64,000 nt of DNA from contig BAAHQB010000077.1 in assembly GCA_054601695.1 (NCBI GenBank), positions 434,001 to 498,000 on the forward strand, in the 5' to 3' direction. A program made the translations under genes and the position numbers. Source of the stretch: Amorphochlora amoebiformis. Taxonomy: Eukaryota; Cercozoa; Chlorarachniophyceae. The notes under the pieces were generated by a model, which was not told where the DNA came from, searched no databases, and was given only the letters and a program-made list of their open reading frames with translations. Positions 1 through 64,000 of the stretch are shown here, piece by piece (the first letter of the stretch is position 1; the number at the start of each line of letters is the position of its first letter).

Positions 1-114
1 GAGATTTCTGAATAGCCGTGTGACATGTCTAGTGGTTAAGTAAATTTGGAAATTGGTGGTCAATACGTGGGACATCGGTGGGACGTCGGATACAGATCGT
101 GTAACATGTTTATT

Positions 115-168
<54 letters not shown>

Positions 169-195
169 CACGAGTGCACATTATTTTGAAATTAC

Positions 196-8339
<8,144 letters not shown>

Positions 8340-9480
8340 TTGAAACTTGTCTTGTGTTTACCAGCTGCGACACACATCATGAAAATCAACTTGGAATCTC
8401 AGGGGGATAAGGATTAAATTTGATGCACTCAACCTCCGTGCTCTCCTAGAAATTTCGACTGGGTCTGACTCGATATCGTCTTGTGTAGACAATGAGCTGT
8501 CTCTAGAAGTGGAATATTAATGATTATGATATACACATATCTAGATATGCACCTGTTGAACTGCACTATTACGTGTGGCAGGATTGTCAACGTTGGTACA
8601 ATGTTCACATGTTTACTGGGATCTAGATGACACATCATACGGTCCCACATTTAGACATGCACTAGAGCGCCGCGGGAATACACGGATCGATCGGATTGCG
8701 GCATATAACTCAGTTACTAGAGTGGCCGCCAGAAAAATTTTAGATAATTACAGCGGCCTGAGTGTGTACTAGTACAGTCGCGAGATTAATAGATTTATGA
8801 TCGATATATGTGAGTTCAACTAGTTCAACTTAGTCCTACTCTAGTATAAGTCTAGATTACTAGATGATAGCATGATAACTGCTGTGCTGCAAACCTGCTT
8901 TACTTTCTAGCGGGCGCTGATTAAACATGCGCGATTCGACATGGTTGCCATGGCAGCCACCATGTCGCCGACGACGCCACAACCTAGCATGGATTGTCCA
9001 GGGGAGATAAAATATGACCCAAGCAAAATGGTGACGATGTCAGCATGCGCGGGCTGCGAGAACGGGTATGGCCATTCTATCTGGAGAATTGATGTTTACA
9101 TCTAGTAGACTAGTACGTGTAGCCTAGCTAGCTAGCTGCTGTTTCGGCTGTTAGATGAATATCTAGAACATATACATATACGTATATATATATATATATA
9201 TTATACATATATATATATATATAAATAAATGCATGTGTGATTGTGGTTGGTTATGCTAGTAACTTAACCCTTGATCTTAAAGCGCGCACTGAATTTGATT
9301 CTAATGACTGAAGCTAACCGATAGTATACAATTTCCGAATAACTCACTGAGTCTAGAGAGTATGTTCTACTAGTCCTATCCAGTCCAGGCCTTTAACTCC
9401 GGCAGTGATCACAATTTCGATCTCAAATCTACAATGGCCCTTTTTAATCTGGCGAGCGCAAGCCTATCATAATATCACAT
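8340..9480. other. CTAG-rich intergenic spacer
   Basis: Unique-looking sequence with about 22 CTAG tetramers in about 1.1 kb by eye, including CTAGCTAGCTAG near 9124. It has almost no TA array (one short stretch near 9190-9220). It lies between the 3' end of the alcohol oxidase gene and the 5' side of gene A. No convincing exon on either strand. Confidence 0.6.
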
Positions 9481-9538
9481 ATAGATATATATATTGTTTA
9501 TGTACTGTATATGTATACATGTATCGTATATGTATATA

Positions 9539-9570
<32 letters not shown>

Positions 9571-9811
9571 GTAATTATAGCTTGTATAGGTATATCATAT
9601 AACTAAATATGCATGTACATACAAGACATAAATACACACATAGTATACACATATAAAATCATTATAGTAACGGAATGTAGTATAATACAATATGTATATA
9701 TATACATATACATATATATATATATATGTATAATATACATATATATATATATATAAATAAATATATTTTTATATATATTAATATATTCATGTATATATAT
9801 ATATATATATA

Positions 9812-9850
<39 letters not shown>

Positions 9851-10010
9851 TCTAATATATATATATAACTATATACGTAATGTTATATTCAATGTATATA
9901 TCTTACATATGTGTATATGTATGTGTATATATATGTATATATATGTGTATGTATCATAGTATGCACGTGTGTATGTACACATATGTGTACATGTGTATGC
10001 ACACATGTAT

Positions 10011-10044
<34 letters not shown>

Positions 10045-10086
10045 GTTTTTTCAATTTTTTCCAACTGTCCATGAATTTCTTCAAAG

Positions 10087-33300
<23,214 letters not shown>

Positions 33301-33578
33301 ATCCACGTGTGACCACCTGGGCTCCGAAAGGGTATACAGTTTGTTATGGGGGGATATCACTTTCATAATATTTAAAGAAACCTGGGTTCCGCAGTAAAAA
33401 GGCGCGCATCGTCTCACGAAGGTGGGAGGAATGCGTGTTTTTTCGGGCCTCTTTGGCTGTTGATTAAAAGCGTTGAGACGGATCATTGAGTGTAGATTGT
33501 AGATATATACACAAATATTCTGTATGTTCTAATTTCAATCATTTTCCGTGAAGGACTATCTGAACATAGCGCCTCAGG
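33301..33578. promoter_or_regulatory. Shared divergent promoter region, alcohol oxidase / NOSIP
   Basis: The two start codons (33300 minus and 33579 plus) face away from each other with about 280 bp between them. The interval is free of microsatellites. No TATA box is placed with confidence. If the alcohol oxidase starts at its upstream in-frame ATG (33486), the gap shrinks to about 92 bp. Function is inferred from position only. Confidence 0.6.
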
Positions 33579-39238
<5,660 letters not shown>

Positions 39239-39285
39239 CCTATCACGAGCTTAATTACACAACTTGCTTGAAAGATTGCGCCATA

Positions 39286-39291
39286 AATAAA
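39286..39291 (+). terminator. Possible polyadenylation signal of NOSIP
   Basis: AATAAA occurs 48 bases after the NOSIP stop codon in a repeat-free stretch. Use of this signal in this organism is an assumption. Confidence 0.35.
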
Positions 39292-39756
39292 ATTTATATC
39301 AATGCCATATTTAGACCCTATGATCAGCTATAACGTACGTCCATGCGTCACTAGTCTAGCTAGTGTTACATGCCATACGCTAGATACGGTATATCTAGTA
39401 TATTGGGCTAACTCTAGTAAGTGAATATGGTGCAGCCGATTAATGTTGAACATATATACGGTATCAGTGACAATCTGGACGATATCAGACACCATAACAG
39501 ATCTGGGTGGTTTAATGGCCCATTGATCATGAACGGATTAGACTTGCAGCGTCCCCGGGGTCGACCCCGAGATTCCGGAATACTATCGGGAGTAGTATCT
39601 AGAGTATATCTTAAGATATATATTATCGTACGTATACGTGTCAGTTATGGACTTATGATAGCTAGTATCACTCAGTGACGTTAAGGTACCACATCTACTG
39701 GTAGCCGCAGATATAGTGGCTTAAGCTGCGTACGTACGTATACCGCGTCTAGCTAT

Positions 39757-40120
39757 AGGTATGAATACGTATATCTAGGATATATGTATACGTATATCTA
39801 GGATATATGTATACGTATGTGTTTCGTATACGTATGAGCGCTATACGTATGAGCGCTATATGTACATATATGTATACGTATATACGAAATCGTATACGAA
39901 TACGTATAAGTATACACGAATACGTATACGTATCATGGGCCATGATGACGTATACGTATGAGCGCTATACGTATACGTATGAGCGCTATATGTACATATA
40001 CGTATACGTATATACGAATACGTATACGAATACGTATACGTATATACGAATACGTATACGTATCATGGGCCATGATGAATACCTACTAGACGTAATACGT
40101 ATACGTACGTACTGAGACCG
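39757..40120. repeat. TACGTATA palindromic repeat cluster
   Basis: Dense TACGTA/ATACGTAT palindromes. Larger tandem pieces include TATCTAGGATATATGTATAC (twice, 21 bp apart), ATGAGCGCTATACGTAT (three or more) and a roughly 125-bp duplication (about 39830-39948 and 39955-40075), each ending in ATCATGGGCCATGAT, a perfect inverted repeat around a central G. Alternating Pur-Pyr steps could extrude cruciforms. Confidence 0.75.
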
Positions 40121-40400
40121 TGATATCGATGCGGATACACTGGTACAGCCGGTGAGTATAAGAATCATATCATTCATATGACGTCGATCGACGACCGTCT
40201 TGATTACTACATATATTCTTACATAGATAGTGCTATTAAACCTAGACCTCTAATTAGAAGTCGAATCATATATAACTCTCCATGATAAGTGAAAATCTAG
40301 AGTACATATATATGACTATGATCATACACATTATCTAGAACGGTAGGCCCGCATTTTCTACCTTGCAGTAGAGAGTTAGTTCATCTTCTCGCAAATTCTT

Positions 40401-40657
40401 TAGATTCTGAGTCGCTCCCAAAAGGAGGGAGCACCGCAGGAGTCTGCGCAGCATCCACGCACCAAAGAAACTCCTACTGGTGAATCTATAAAGGACCATC
40501 CGGATTCTTATAGTTAATTAGATGCAATCCAAGCTGGGAGGATCCTGTGGGCTCGGCTCCTGTTTGGGTTATTTTTGGATCAAGGTTGCAGCCGAGATGA
40601 ATGTAACATGGATCTACGGTGTGTATGAATGTATACACACATATATACACACATATG

Positions 40658-40726
<69 letters not shown>

Positions 40727-40751
40727 TGTTCAATACATACACATACATTAC

Positions 40752-40783
<32 letters not shown>

Positions 40784-40858
40784 GTGTGTGTATAATATAC
40801 ACGTATACATACACGTATACATATATATATATATATATATATACATATACGCATATAT

Positions 40859-40906
<48 letters not shown>

Positions 40907-41078
40907 TCGTGTGCATGTGTAGAGAAAAAACGATACAAATAATACATATGTGTACATATATATATATATATATGTTTGATATACATATATATATGTAGAT
41001 ATGTAGATATATATATATATATGTATATATCATGTAAATATAAATTAAACCATACACATAGATAACCAAATTTTACTT

Positions 41079-41125
<47 letters not shown>

Positions 41126-41214
41126 TTATATTACATATATATATATATATATGTATATATGTGTATATATAATTAAGAATATCACGAATATAACCAGAAA
41201 ACCAAAACTTTCCT
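40401..41214. other. 3' flank of gene C
   Basis: Unique sequence at 40401-40620, then TA and AC/GT microsatellites. A minus-strand AG at about 40612 could serve as acceptor for an alternative last exon of gene C ending in a stop near 40577, but reading through to the stop at 41215 is simpler. Confidence 0.4.
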
Positions 41215-50519
<9,305 letters not shown>

Positions 50520-50719
50520 GCTAGACCTCTAAAAGTCATTAGTAGAATGTTTTCCTAAACCTCTAAAACTGCCTCAACAATATGCATGTTCCTGTTTCTT
50601 TAAAAAGCGCACAGAAGAGAACACGGAATCGGAAGCCAGCGGTACCCAGGCCATCTTTCGGCCGTACATCGCTGTCCTTTCCGTAACTCTTCCTACGACG
50701 TTATTTCACGTGAAATTCG
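50520..50719. promoter_or_regulatory. Shared divergent promoter region, gene C / SSADH
   Basis: About 200 bp separates the gene C start (50519, minus) from the presumed SSADH start (50720, plus). It is free of microsatellites and contains ACCTCTAAAA twice (about 50524 and 50569). No TATA box assigned. The role is inferred from the divergent arrangement. Confidence 0.6.
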
Positions 50720-63590
<12,871 letters not shown>

Positions 63591-64000
63591 ATGTAGTTGA
63601 TCAGAGCGCCACTAATCATAATTTTCACGCAACGTTGACAGTAGCACTGGAATTTTTACACTTAATGTTATATCAATTGTAGGGCCCAGCACTTCGTTAG
63701 GCTAGTAGGCCCTAGTAAATCCAAGGCTAGCTCTAGTAGCTGAGAGCTAGACCATTGAGATCTAATGTATACGGAAACTAGTAATCTAGAATCATAACCT
63801 AGAATTGATAACAATATACTAGATATATGAACCAACTGAGTATTAGAAAACCCTGCAATTTAGTTATGTTTAGTATTAACTAGATTAATACTACGTGACT
63901 CAGTAGCAAGTTAATTTAAAGTCTTCAATCGTATAAAAACTCAAAAACTTTACATATGACTCACTACGCTAGTACGGCTTATGGTTATAGCCAGCTGTCG
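63591..64000. other. CTAG-rich spacer downstream of SSADH
   Basis: Eleven CTAG tetramers in about 410 bp, no TA array. Composition matches the other two intergenic spacers. No exon seen before the window ends. Confidence 0.6.

Larger units (their letters stand above)
39239..40400. other. CTAG-rich spacer between convergent genes
   Basis: About 15 CTAG tetramers in about 1.16 kb by eye, in sequence without TA arrays. It sits between the 3' ends of NOSIP and gene C. No exon recognised; an 85-codon frame at 39421-39678 resembles no family I know. Confidence 0.6.

Noticed and set aside
8575-8772. 65-codon plus-strand frame in the CTAG-rich spacer
   Set aside because: No family resemblance. It is short and lies in sequence whose composition matches non-coding spacers.

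Overview
The window is nuclear DNA of a protist-like eukaryote (an alga or related unicellular lineage; I cannot place it further). Coding sequence is cut into very short exons (about 21-190 nt, up to about 400 nt), joined by canonical GT-AG introns. The introns are inflated with (TA)n microsatellites, (GA/CT)n tracts and interstitial TTAGGG/CCCTAA telomere-type arrays. Nearly all long open frames here are TA, GA or TTAGGG repeats read as protein. I rebuilt the genes by eye from islands of non-repetitive sequence, requiring splice sites, reading phase and family motifs to agree.

Layout. (1) 196-7260, minus: partial gene A, a Pro/Lys-rich low-complexity protein that runs off the left edge. (2) 8340-9480: CTAG-rich spacer. 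(3) 10087-33300, minus: a long-chain (fatty) alcohol oxidase of the GMC family, 37 exons over 23 kb, about 710 residues with continuous phase. (4) 33579-39238, plus: a NOSIP-type U-box protein, 10 exons, 274 residues. (5) 39239-40400: a second CTAG-rich spacer with TACGTA palindromic repeats. (6) 41215-50519, minus: gene C, about 620 residues, with an N-terminal membrane domain, a middle segment resembling an Fe(II) dioxygenase double-stranded beta-helix, and a C-terminal phospholipid-methyltransferase (PEMT)-like membrane domain. (7) 50720-63590, plus: mitochondrial-type succinate-semialdehyde dehydrogenase, 24 exons. (8) 63591-64000: a third CTAG-rich spacer. Genes 3/4 and 6/7 are divergent pairs with about 280 and 200 bp between start codons, so each pair probably shares a promoter. 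Genes 4 and 6 converge on a spacer.

The most unusual theme is repeated exon duplication inside introns. Every one of the five genes carries extra, usually decayed, copies of its own exons or exon-intron borders: tandem in genes A, NOSIP, C and SSADH, tandem and inverted in the alcohol oxidase. In gene C the copy is intact and differs by one synonymous base. In the alcohol oxidase a telomere-type array appears to have become coding sequence (an Asn-Pro repeat). No rRNA, tRNA, CRISPR or transposase gene was seen. The alcohol oxidase, SSADH and the PEMT-like protein point to lipid and aldehyde metabolism, but nothing shows that the genes are co-regulated beyond the paired promoters.
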